Assembly: GCA_949128115.1 (NCBI GenBank)
Contig: OX421962.1
Span: 98,796,836-98,860,835, forward strand
Source: Anaspis maculata
Taxonomy: Eukaryota > Arthropoda > Insecta > Coleoptera > Scraptiidae
Length of the DNA stretch: 64,000 bases
Direction of reading: 5' to 3'
The notes under the pieces are model-generated. The model worked only from the letters and a program-made list of their open reading frames with translations, ran no database searches and was not told the DNA's origin. Positions 11,823-22,342 of this stretch are shown here, one piece after another. Numbering within the stretch: position 1 is the first letter of the stretch; each line of letters begins with the position of its first letter. The position numbers and the translations under genes were made by a program.

Positions 11823-13735
11823 AGTCCTAAGAAATCCTATGTCCGCTTCATCGGTTTTTGGCGGCAAAAAGGGTTAAGTGACAATAATTTAGAAACTATC
11901 CAGTAGAATACGCGATGAAGCTTCGATACAGCTGAAAATTGCTGAAAATGGTCTCCTCGGCCAGTTGAACAACATATTCAAAGTCCTCAAAAATCCTATA
12001 TCCGCTTCATCGTTTTTTAGCGGCAAAAAGGAATAAGTGAAATGGCTTTGCAAAATAATAATTAAATCACGCGTTGAAGTTTCAGTACAGCTGAAAATTA
12101 CTGAAAATGGTCTTCTCGGCCAGTTGAACAACATGTTGAAAGTCCTAAGAAATCCTATGTTCGCTTCATACTTTTTTTTCAGCGGCAAAAAGGTATAAGT
12201 GAAATTGTTTTCAGAACTATTCAATTAAACACGCGGTCAAGTTTCAATACAGCCGGAAATTGCCGAAAATGGTCTTCTCGGTCAGCTTAACAATATATTG
12301 AGAGTCCTAAAAATACTATGTCCACTTCATCGGTTTTTGACAGCAAAAATGTTCAAGTGACATCATTTTGGAAACTATTTATTAAAACATAAGTTGAAGT
12401 TTCAGCACAGCTGAATGTTGCTTAAAAATAGTATCCTTTGTTAGTTGAATAATATACTGAAAGTTCTGAGAAATCCCATGTCCGCTTCATGTTTTTTTTT
12501 TTGCGGCAAAAATGTATAAGTGACATTATATTGTAGACTATTTTTTTGAAACACGGGTTAAAGGTTCAGTACAGCTGAAAATCACTAGAAATGGTCTCCT
12601 TTGTTAGTTGACTGTACTAGTCCTAGTAGACTATTTTCAGCAATTTTTAACTGTATTGCAGCTATAACACATATTTTGAACAATAGTTTAAAAAAATGAT
12701 CATCGAGATGATCTTATACCTTTTTGCCGCCAAAAGACGATGCAGCGGACATCGGATTTCTTGGGACTTTCAGTATGTTATTCACATGATCAAGAAAACC
12801 AGTTCCAGCAATTTCCAGATGAATTGGAACTTGACGCCTATTTCAATAAATAATAGTTTCCAAAACAATGTCACTTATACCTTTTTTCCGCCAAAAAACA
12901 ATGAAGCAAAGAAGGATTTTCCTGGTTTATTTCAGTGTGTTGTTCAACTGACCAAGGAGACCATTTTCATCAATTTTTAGCTGTATCGAAACTTCAACCC
13001 GTATTGTAATAAATAGTAACAAAAGAAAATTTCACTTATACCTTTCTGCCGCCAGAAACTAATGAGGCGGAGGAAAAGATTTTTTAGGACTATCAATATG
13101 TTGCTCAATTAATCAAGGAGACCATTTTCAGAAATGTTCAGCTGTATCGAAACTTGACCGCCTGTTTGATTCAACAGTTTCCAAAACAATGTCACTTACA
13201 CCTTTTTGCCGTCAAAAACCAATGAAGCGAACATAGGATTTCTTAGGACTTTCAGTATGCTGCTCAACTGACCAAAAAGATCTAATATTTTCACCTGTAT
13301 CAAAACTTCAACCCGTATTTTATTTAATAGTAGCAAAAAAAAAGTCACTTATACCTTTCTGCCGCCAAAAAACAATGAAACGTACATAGGATTTCTGAGG
13401 ACTTCTAGTATGCTGTTCCACTGACAAAGGAGGCCAGTTTTAGCAATTTTCAGCTGTACTGAAACTCCAACTTGTATTTTAATAGATAGTTTCCAAAATA
13501 TTGTCATTTGAACCTTTTTGCCGTCAAAAACCAATGAAGCGGAAAGAGGATTTTCAGGACTTTCAATATGTTGTTCAACTGACCGAGAAGATCATTTTCA
13601 GAAATTTTCAGCTTTTTTGAAACTTCAACGCGTATTTTAATGAGTAGTTTCTAAAATAATGTCACTTACACCTTTTTGCCACCAAAAACCGATGAAGCGG
13701 ACATAGGATTTTTTAGGACTTTCAGTATGTGGTTA
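11823..13735. repeat. inverted array of about 157-bp tandem repeats
   Basis: About five units run on one strand from 11823 to 12620, marked by GGCGGCAAAAAGG-like words near 11861, 12018, 12180, 12337 and 12502. About seven units then run on the opposite strand, marked by CCTTTTTGCCGCCAAAA-like words near 12718, 12880, 13041, 13200, 13355, 13512 and 13670. Every unit also holds TCAGCTGTAT or its complement and a GTTCAACTGNCC word. The array is bounded by inverted flanks at about 11727-11822 and 13722-13825 (GTGGAAGCGTTCCACC side). Confidence 0.8.
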
Positions 13736-13859
13736 AGGGGCTAAAGTGGAAGCGTTCCACCAATTTTTAGACTTACGTTATTTTTTTCCAGGTCAAAACC
13801 TAAAATGCCTGGGCTATAAACAGCATGCATGAGCTCGTGCATGAGTGTCATAGTGACAG

Positions 13860-14088
13860 CAGCCAGCATAGATAGTCTCCGAAAAAGAGCTGGCATTTTT
13901 TTCTGGCGCCAATCCATAAAAATTGCATGAAAAACTTCGTAATTTTCACGTGATTTCTCAGACAGCAGGTTCCAAAGAAGTCTGTTGGGCCGCTTTCCTA
14001 ATTTCCGGCGGCCAGCACTCGAAATTTCCAGATTTTCTTCCATTTTTTCATTCAACGTTAACTCAACGCAACTGACAACTGATAGCAT
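13860..14088 (-). pseudogene. Crypton-like tyrosine recombinase, N-terminal fragment
   Basis: On the minus strand the ATG at 14088 opens a frame whose middle reads RRKLGKRPNRLLWNLLSEKS followed by RENYEVFHAIFMDWRQK. A +1 shift then gives KNASSFSE. The pattern LLSEKSRxxYExxxxxFMDWRxxKNxxSFSE is what I recognise as the SAM-like N-terminal domain of Crypton-type or related tyrosine recombinases common in arthropod genomes. The rest, including the catalytic R..HxxR..Y region, is absent; the frame runs into the flank of the 157-bp array. It is best seen as a dead, truncated and frameshifted copy. Moderate confidence in the family, high confidence that it is not intact. Confidence 0.45.
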
Positions 14089-14783
14089 TTTTTTTTATTG
14101 ATGCATGACATTTGTATACCTATACTTGATGAAGTCACTGGAAAAATTGGACTAAATACTTCAATCATTGGGCATTTTGAAAATCTCTCTTGTGAACGTA
14201 CTTTGCTTGGAAATAACAATGTGATCCAGAAGAATGAAATTCTATACATGTGAGGAAAAATTAAATCCACAAATAAATAATGTGAATATATTTGAGTCAA
14301 AATTATTCCGAATTTTGTTTTCACTCCATCTCACCGCTACAAGGGCAGGTCCGGTGAGTATAGAAAGGCTTTCATTAGATTACCCAGTAATGCGTGCAGT
14401 TCATTCTGCCACGTTGTTTAGTGGATGTAACAAAAGAAGAATAGAGAGTTTTTTATTACGAATGTTTATCAGGCCGTGGATTATAAGTCGTGGATTATGA
14501 ACCGTGGATTATGGGCAACATTAGGTAACTACGGGTAAATAGAATATAAGTACATCGATAATACCGTATGTTCATTGAAAAATTCAATAAGGGGTGGCTG
14601 TGGAGAATAAAACGTATGTCTGCGACTTGATTCATGCTCATAAAATTCCAATGGAATGTCATCGAGTTTTCAATTTGTGTCAGTTTGAAAACTATTGCTC
14701 TCACTTCCGAAGACAAAACATTTATAATCAAGTCATTCCCGCAATGAAGTTCATCAAAATGGATGAACTTTGCAAATTGTTGA

Positions 14784-15185
14784 ATTCCGGCAAAAGTTCC
14801 CGGATTTTATAATCTTGGAGAATTACGTCTTCGCGACAATTCAAAGAACTGTAGCCTTGCTCCGGCAAACTGGCAGCGTGGATCGAAAAAAGGAACGGAT
14901 TTGATTCTACCTGACTATTTCCTTTTTCCTCACCAGAAAAACACGAAATTCAACACACCTCTCCAAAATCTTGAACAGCTGGATTTAATATCTAATCTTG
15001 GAGAATTACGTCTTCACGACGATTCAAAGAACTATAGCCTTGCTCTGGCAAACTGGCAGCGTGGATCGAAAAAAAGAACGGATTTGATCCTACCTGACTA
15101 TTCCCTTTTTCCTCACCAGAAAAACACGAAATTCAACACACTTCTCCAAAATCTTGGACAGCTAAGGGCTAAGGGATATCACTGA
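14784..15185 (+). repeat. in-frame 183-bp tandem duplication with an open frame
   Basis: Unit 1 is 14811-14993 and unit 2 is 14994-15176. They share GGAGAATTACGTCTTC, AACTGGCAGCGTGGATCG and CCTCACCAGAAAAACACG with scattered substitutions. The period of 183 bases is 61 codons, so one frame stays open from 14784 to the stop at 15183-15185. Each unit encodes a variant of LGELRL...NWQRGSKK...LILPDY. The frame has no ATG before the first unit and no domain I recognise. It may be a chance frame in a transposon or a fragment of a repeat-containing protein. Confidence 0.45.
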
Positions 15186-15589
15186 AGATTGCGGTAACAT
15201 CACGCTCCAAATTACCAAAACACGTCTGAAAACACATGACGCCAAGTTGCTATTTTTGCGAGGAAATGGGGTCATCAACAATTTCTGTAGTGTTCAACAC
15301 TTACTGTCTGTTTGACTTTTGAATTTTCATTTACATAACCTAAAAATTGTCCGTCACTGACGCTTTCATTTCACTGTTATGATTATGAGTCTGAATCAAG
15401 TAACGGAAACACGTTTGAACTTCCACATCCGCCCCTTATTGAATTTTTTAATTAACATACGGTACAACAGCTGTGGACAAATCAGTTTCTCTGAATTCCT
15501 TATTCGCACGACGAATAAGCTGCCAAGTTTGTTGTCATTTTGGAGTAAACGGCATCCTCTGATTCCATTCACGAATAGGGTTGCCAGAC

Positions 15590-18500
15590 TAGTGCAAGCG
15601 GTACACCAGGATTATTATAAAAAAGTGGCATTTGATGATACAAGCAAGCCACTTCGCATATTTGTTGTCTTAACCCATTAGCAAAATTTGACCCGCAGTT
15701 CCTAAAAATTCATCCCTTAGGATCCAAGATTTGGGGAGGGAGAGGGAATACTATAAAAAAATACCAAACTTTTTCATCCAAACCTGCTGAGGCGTGTTTG
15801 GTGTCAAAACTATATAACTCAGACCTCCTCGATACAATGACAATGTCAAAACTCTCGTGCGGTCACCGGAAGTCGAGTTAGGTCGTTATCTTTGAAAATT
15901 AGAGCTGAAGGTCAAAATTACAAAGTAAGCGTCAATTACACATAATGTTGGGTATCGATTCTTTGGTTTTTGGGGTCGCTGAAAACGTATGAAATGAAAC
16001 AAAAACGATCGGGAACACTGCTCGCCCATTTGATCTCCCTATGGGCCCAGAAGTCAGGCAAGCGAGAAAAATCCCACAAATATTCGAAAATAGAAGTGAA
16101 ATAATAATGTGAAATAGCTTCAATCTGTACTTGGTGATGATGCTGTACCAGCTGTTCTATTTGAAATTCATGATGTTCACCTGTGAGCTGTCAAAAATCC
16201 AAAATGGCGCCCATTTAAAACATTCAGGGGAATAATTTATCGTGATTTTCTTTAAAGAGCTCCTACGTGTCACTAGCTAAGCACATGTTGTTCATCAGTA
16301 AACAACGACTAAGAAAGTTCCTTATACTATTGGTGGTATCTTGCATCGTTTAAAAGATATCCGCCGCGAAACTGTTTCGGAACCGTTTTTGAACAATAGA
16401 TTGAATACTTGAATAGGAGGAAAAACTTTGCATGTATAATTGAAATAACCGACCTAAAGATATTTGTTTTGTTTTATGTAGTCATGTTTTATGGTTTAGA
16501 TTGCGTGATCTGTCATTTTTGGTATATGGAGGGTCATAAACCCAAGATGTCCGCCGCTGTAGGGTTATTCAGAAAATTTCATGCTAACTTTGTCCAAAAG
16601 CGGAGGGGGGTGGCGGGAAAACTCAAACATGGAAGGTCTACAAATGATAGGTTTAATGCATTTGATCCAAAACGCAAAATATCTAAATTAAGTACAAAAG
16701 ATCCAAAGTACAAAAATCGACAGTACATGAGAGCTTGAGTTCGAAAGATCTATAGCACAATTCGTACGATGTAGAAAACGTCAAAAATATAAATGGTTTT
16801 GAGTTTCCTCTCTTTTCTTCAAATCTACCAAATGAGAAAGTTACTTTTTTTGACTCACCAGTTGAGGAGTTCGCTTTTGACTCAAGTTGTCTCCTTTCCA
16901 AACCTACCAGAAGGAGTTGGTTTTTGACTCAGATTCCTCCTTCTTCCCAGACCCACCATATGAAAATTGCTCAATGATTCAGGTTTCCTCTATCTTTTCA
17001 GGCCTTCTAGATGTCTATAGACTCTAGACTCGTCGACTAAGTCTTGCTTAGTAAGTTTGAACAAAAAAGGCTAAACTCGAGTCAAAAAGCAGCTCTTTAT
17101 CTGGTGGACTTGACACGAACGGAGGAAACTCAAGTCAAAAGCATTTCCTGATCCAGTGGATCTGAAAAGAAGGTGGAAACTTGTGACCCTTTCTATGTTT
17201 GGTGGTTTGTATATTGTGGACTTTTTGTATATTAGACATACTAGATTTACATCTTAGGGTAACCTTTTGCATTTCAGATATTTTGCGTTTCGGATCAAAC
17301 GCATTAGATATTTTCTTAGACTTTTTCTAATTAGATATTTTTTCCGCCACTCTATTTCCTCCTGTTTTCTGCAACAGTGCAACATTATTGAATAAACCGG
17401 TAGCAGACCGACAGATTTTTTTCATTAGTTTTTATCATGTAGGTAGATATTATTTTTCAATTGAAATTTCACGTACATCTACTTTAGGCAAGTAATTGGT
17501 TATATCTCTCAAATTATTGAAGGAATAAAAATGTGAGGAACTCTTCAGAAATTCATGAGTAATGTACCGGGTGCGGTAGATATTTATTATTTATCCCAAT
17601 CCAACAATAAAGTTGGTATAGAATTTTGAAACTTACAGAGACAGACATCTTGGATTTATGACCCTCCATCACGAACCTCCCTCCATGCATAGACCAGGAA
17701 TGACAAATCAGGCAAAATACATCATAAGACATGATTGCATGGAACAGAAAAAATATATTTAGGTCGGTTATTTCAATTTTACATGCAAAGTTTTTCCTTC
17801 TATTCAAGTATTCAATCTATTCTCCAAAAACGGTTCCAAAACAGTTTCGCGGTGAATATCATTTAAACGATGCAAGATACCACCAATAGTGTAAGGAACT
17901 TTCTAAGTCGTTGTTCACTGATAAACAACATGTGCTTAGCTAGTGACACGTAGGAGCTCCCTAAAGAAAATCACGATAAATTATTCCCCTGAGTGTTTTG
18001 AATGGGCGCCATTTTGGATTTTTGACAGCTCACAGGGGAACATCATGAATTTCACATAGAACAGCTGGTACAGCATCATCACCAAGTACAGATTGAAGCT
18101 ATTTCACATAATTATTTCACTTCTATTTTCGAAAATTTGTAGGATTTTTCTCGCTTACCTGACTTCTGGGCCCATAGGTAGACCATATCGATGGGTCCTA
18201 ATAAGACTAGCTTTATTCACAGAGCCGGATGTGAAGTAACGTTTCTCGCAGGGCATCTTTGTAACTAGCGCTATTGAAAAGAGGTCGTTGTAACTGGCGC
18301 ATCTCAAATGAACGCAAGTGAACTGGCGCAACTTCTATGTACGCGAATAGAAGTTGCGCCAGTTCACTTGCGTTCATTCGAGATGCGCCAGTTACAACGA
18401 CCTCTTTTCAATAGCGCTAGTTACAAAGATGCCCTGCGAGAAACGTTACTTCACATCCGGCTCTGCGAATAAAGCTAGTCTTATTAGGACCCATCGATAT

Positions 18501-18926
18501 GGGCGAACGGTGTACCTAATCGTTTTTGTTTCATTTCATACGTTTTCAACGACCCCGAAAACCTAAGAATCGATACCCAACATATGAGTTATTGACGCCT
18601 ACTTTGTAATTTTGACCTTCAGCTCTAATTTTCAAAGATCACGACTTGACTCGACTTCCGGTGACCGCACGAGAGTTTTGACATTGTCATTGTATCGAGG
18701 AGGTCTGAGTTATATAGTTTTGACACCAAACACGCCTTAGCAGGTTTGGATGAAAAAGTTTGGTATTTTTTTATAGTATTCCCTCCCCCTCCCCAAATCT
18801 CGGGTCCTAAGGGATGAATTTTTAGAAACTGCGGGTCAAATTTTTCTAATGGGTTTAGACAACAAATATGCAAAGTGGCTTGCTTGTATCATCAAATGCC
18901 ACTTTTTTTTTGTACCGCTAGCACTA
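15590..18926. mobile_element. foldback element with TAGTGC..GCGGTAC ends, inside the hAT left end
   Basis: The ends TAGTGCAAGCGGTAC (15590-15604) and the complement of TAGTGCTAGCGGTAC (18912-18926) are flanked by GAC on both sides (15587-15589, 18927-18929). It begins only 14 bases inside the hAT terminus. Arms of about 1 kb (15590-16560 and 17640-18926) match in inverted orientation; for example GTGGCATTTGATGATACAAG and ATTATTCCCCTGA both occur in both arms. The loop (16560-17640) holds pyrimidine-rich imperfect repeats around the word TTTTTGACTC. No intact protein. Same family as 5533-10182. Confidence 0.75.
18189..18496. mobile_element. 308-bp near-perfect palindrome (hairpin MITE) with ATAT duplication
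   Basis: Starts CGATGGGTCCTAATAAGAC and ends with its complement. The two 145-base arms are nearly identical inverted copies around a centre near 18343. The flank is ATAT on both sides (18185-18188, 18497-18500). The opposite arm of the host foldback, near 16040, lacks this sequence, so it is a clean late insertion. It encodes nothing of its own. Confidence 0.8.
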
Positions 18927-19168
18927 GACGTCCTGGATTTCGCAGGACGTCCTGGATTCAGGCTAAAAATTTTGCGTCCTTCCTGAGACCTCCGCAGGAC
19001 GCTGAATGTCCTGTATTTTTGATACCTATATAAGTTAGTTCCTATATAAGGCTCCAAATTATTTGTATTGTATTCTCTACATTTTTCCCTGGAGCTGCTA
19101 CCACCGTCTATCGTCCGCGCCTATCTTCGAGATGGCGTGTGCTACTGAGGCTGAGAGTGCGGCCAACG

Positions 19169-20599
19169 CACGGATTTCTGAATATAGAGCTGGATAGCCA
19201 ATCACAATATACCCCCACCACAATTTTTGTCGAACGCTTGTTGGCCGCCATACTGTGCTAATTTTTAGTAACTTTAATGCTTGTGGGTTGGCAAAGCTGC
19301 GAATAATTGTCATCCCTGAGTGTCACTTTGATTGCCAAATGTCACCCAAATGTCAATCTATTGTCATTTTTTGACGTTTTTCTTGTTTATCCGTTTCTTT
19401 GTGCGAAGTTTACTCGGCGTTTTTCAGTGATTTGTTGAAGAAAAAGACTTGATGCCGTCCTGTTTTGGGCCTAGTTGCAAAAATAGTGACAAACAAAACA
19501 AAACCGGCATAACCTATCATGTGTAAGTTCGATGTTTTTATCCGATTTTTCATTTATTACAAAAGAATTATTTCAGGTTTCCAAAACGATCAAAGTGGAG
19601 TGGCTCCAGGCCATCAGTAGGGATCAACAAACATTTATTCAGCAGCGTAACAATGAGAGCGTGTTTGTTCAGATCATTTCTTGGATGAAGCCTTCGAGCG
19701 AATTGGATTGCTCAAAAAACTGAAACCCAATGTAATTCCTTCACTTGATTTGCCTACCCTGAGACCACGGTATACCTGAGACCCATTCCAGTAGCTTCAG
19801 AAAGTCAAGCTATCCAGGAAGCTCCAACAACCACAAGCCAAGTTATGCCGGAACCATGACCAGATCAAGCTATGCCGAAAGCATCAACAAGCCAAGCTAT
19901 GTCGGAATTATTATTAGGCACAAATAAACAATTATGTTATACTTCAATAATTGTTTTCATTTTATTTTTGTGATATAAATCAGGTTCGTGTTTGTGTTGT
20001 TTATAGCGTTTTCAAATCACTAGAACCGAACCAGTTCGACTCTAAAAATCAGGAGATCCGATAGGTTCTCGAAAATCCTTGCCCAATCAGTGATAGCGAT
20101 TTTCGAGCTGAACTGGCTCCGTTCTGGCCAGTCGAAAACGCCATTAGTTTTTTGCTTGAGTTTCTACGTTTTGTCTTCGAAACAATTCATCAAATACCTT
20201 ACGTTTCCAACATGTATGTAGTTAACTATTCCGAAATAAAATGAGCTGCAGTTTGTAATGAATAACATTAATGAAATTATAACCACTAACCAATAATTAA
20301 AAAATGAATAATAGGAAGATTCAAGAACCAAGAATCATTCTACGAAACAAAAGTACAAGCATCTTAGCTTTCTCCCTGTAGGACTCATCCAGTTTCAGGT
20401 GATTATTATTCAATATTATTTCACAATTAATATTTGAAACAAATGTAAACACCAATGCACAAAAGACGGCGGTTTATATTTTGAATCCGATTTGTTGCCC
20501 GTCAGCCAATAACATTTTAGCACAGTATGGCGGCCAGCTGGGTTCGGACAACACGCATGTATTGTATTAGCTATCCAGCTCTATATTCCGAAATCCGTG
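19169..20599. mobile_element. P-like element (THAP-type) with perfect 8-bp duplication
   Basis: The ends CACGGATTTC (19169) and its complement ending at 20599 continue as an inverted repeat of about 95 bases, with GAATATAGAGCTGGATAGC and GGCCGCCATACTGTGCTAA in both. The flanks carry the perfect 8-bp duplication GGCCAACG (19161-19168, 20600-20607). An 8-bp duplication, termini beginning CA, and an internal THAP DNA-binding coding region (19452-19779) together match the P superfamily. At 1.43 kb it is an internally deleted, non-autonomous copy. It lies just upstream of, and in line with, the hAT transposase remnant at 20647, so it probably struck the hAT coding region. Confidence 0.8.
19452..19779 (+). 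pseudogene. THAP-domain fragment of a P-like transposase, two exons
   Basis: Exon 1 (19452-19522) encodes MPSCFGPSCKNSDKQNKTG and ITYH, the CxxxC start of a C2CH THAP zinc finger. A 54-base GTAAGT...TTTCAG intron (19523-19576) follows and joins to VFPK. After a frameshift the frame reads VEWLQAISRD, and after another VCSDHF followed by LKKLKPNVIPSLDLP, stopping at 19777-19779. The order C-x-C, FPK, W, CSDHF and the P-rich end is the complete THAP signature. Two frameshifts make it non-functional. THAP domains bind DNA ends in P-element transposases. The catalytic domain is missing, and degenerate Q/S/T-rich sequence follows to 19920, with AATAAA at 19922. Confidence 0.8.
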
Positions 20600-20646
20600 G
20601 GCCAACGACATTCCAAACTTGAAAAATTGTTTTTTCGACTTATGGC

Positions 20647-20751
20647 TCAAATGCCGCTTCCGAAAGAGTGTTCTCGCTATGTACTGCCTCTTGATCTTGG
20701 ACAGATGCTCAGAATAGACTTCTAGTTGACCATGTGAAATCGGAGCTATAA
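20647..20751 (+). pseudogene. hAT transposase C-terminal dimerisation domain remnant
   Basis: The frame from 20647 reads SNAASERVFSLCTAS, a TGA stop, then AQNRLLVDHVKSEL and a TAA stop at 20749-20751. SNAASERVFS followed by an RL..D/E.V motif is the hallmark of the hAT family dimerisation region at the extreme C-terminus of these transposases. One internal stop kills the frame. The upstream part of the gene is cut by the P-like insertion ending at 20599. This supports the hAT assignment of the enclosing 15576-21226 element. Confidence 0.75.
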
Positions 20752-20960
20752 ATAAAAACTAATTTCAATATGTCGTGCAAAGAACTAAAGAACTTTATCA
20801 CTTCCCATTGAGAAAAAAGTTCTTGAGGTGGTGAAGTCCGATAAAAATTACGTTTCTGAAAAATAAAGATGACAAAAAGTTTTTTCATCCAATCCTTTGA
20901 ATAATGCACGCATTATCACGCGCATACGTGCCTGCATTTTTCAATGAGACTGGATAACGC

Positions 20961-21081
20961 ATAGTATTCTACTAGCGGGTAATGACTATTACTCATTCGG
21001 ATGCTTTACGACACTCGCCAAGGCTCGTGTCGGCAAACTGCATCCCCATGAGTAAGAAGCAATCATTACCCGCTTGTTGAA
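20961..21081. repeat. mini-hairpin with CACTCG..CGTGTCG loop
   Basis: AGCGGGTAATGA at the left pairs with the complement of AATCATTACCCGCT at the right. The loop holds CACTCGCCAAGGCTCGTGTCG. It lies in the right part of the hAT element. Confidence 0.5.
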
Positions 21082-22211
21082 TAATATACACTACTGTTTC
21101 TAAATTTTTGAAAATTTGTTAAAAAATTTTTATCATTAGTTTCAAAATGTCCTGCTTTTTCGACGTTTGTCCTGGTTTTTTGAAGCTTATGTCCTGGAAA
21201 TCCATTTTTTGCATCTGGCAACCCTATTCACGAAGTCAGAATGTTTATAAGACCACCGTGCGAAAAATGACACGCCAAGAAGTGAGCATTTTTCAACACC
21301 TCTTTAGCAGTAGTTTCTTGGTTGTTACCAATTGATAATTGATATGATTGATAATTTTGTCATGAATCAATAACTTGAACTGTTTTGTAACGATAATGCA
21401 TGTGCATGAAACTCGACACTCGCGTGAAGGCCTGGAAAAAAAATTCTCCAGTGGTCGAATTTATTTTACGCCTACTGAGAGTCAGTTCGCTGGGCTCAGG
21501 CAGGGAGCATTTGGATAGGTTCGGAAACAAAATTTTTATACCGAGTGATCCAAACCATTCTGAATTGGGGTAGGCTGTGACATGGTCAAATTCCGGGATG
21601 TAAAGCTACTTTTCGTGCTGCCATAACCGAAAATGACAATATACGCTCGGTGACCTGCACTGTAATATTCAGAAAAAGATCTAGAGCCGCAAAGTAAAAA
21701 GTACACGTAAAAAATAAACTAACCTTGCAAAACCATGCAGAATTCAAGAGAGACCACGTTTCCAATGTCATACCTTGAAATTTTCGGTTTAAATCAGTTA
21801 AAATCATAAATAATCATTTTCAAAATTGATATTTTAGGGTCATTTTTCTAATAGCTGTTGGTACAATTGCAGAATGATTTTTGACATTTTGTGGGGCCAA
21901 GGTTTAAAAGTGATTAATGTATGTTATTTTTTGTGTTTCGTCGTCACACAAGACACTAGAGCTCAGTGATTTCGGGATTATTGGAGGATGGCCCTCCCAA
22001 TTGGGGAGGGGGAGGGCAGTTTTATGCAAGAAAATTCAAACATAGGACGCAATTTTTCAAATCGACATTTGACACACAAAAATCTGCATCTAGTAGGTAT
22101 ATGCCTCGTGCCTTGGTGATAAATGGCAGAAGTACCAACTTGAAATTTATTACAATGATTATTGCGATATGATCTTATTTATTTGTAATCTTATTCAAAG
22201 CAGCACGAAAA

Positions 22212-22342
22212 ACGATGTATGATACTCGCGCTGAAAACGGCATAGCATAACTCTCTTACATGCAGCTCTCGGCCAAGAGCCTCGAGCTGCATTCACGTTC
22301 GTTATGCTATGCCCGGTTTTCGGCGCTAGTAACATAAAATAC
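22212..22342. repeat. mini-hairpin with GCATAGCATAAC stems
   Basis: GCGCTGAAAACGGCATAGCA at the left pairs with the complement of GTTATGCTATGCCCGG and TTTTCGGCGC at the right. The loop GCAGCTCTCGGCCAAGAGC is a hairpin itself. It sits in the centre of the 11-23 kb foldback. Confidence 0.55.

Larger units (their letters stand above)
11476..15478. mobile_element. 4.0 kb block inserted in the foldback left arm
   Basis: Against the intact right arm, similarity stops after GACAGATCGAA (about 11475) and resumes at ATCAGTTTCTCTGAATTCC (about 15479), which defines this as an insertion. It holds a mini-hairpin, an inverted satellite array, a Crypton-like fragment and a 183-bp duplication. Inverted arms of about 110 bp at 14545-14665 and 15370-15475 frame its right third. 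I could not find clean terminal repeats for the whole block, so it may be several insertions. Confidence 0.5.
15576..21226. mobile_element. hAT-superfamily DNA transposon, 5.65 kb, heavily invaded
   Basis: The terminal inverted repeat TAGGGTTGCCAGA (15576-15588) is perfectly matched at 21214-21226. It is flanked by a perfect 8-bp target duplication TTCACGAA (15568-15575 and 21227-21234). The homologous arm of the host foldback near 23090 has no insertion at this point, which confirms the empty site. An 8-bp duplication with TAGGG-type ends is diagnostic of hAT elements, and a hAT C-terminal transposase remnant lies inside at 20647-20751. The element has itself been hit by a foldback (15590-18926) and a P-like element (19169-20599). 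It is not active. Confidence 0.9.
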
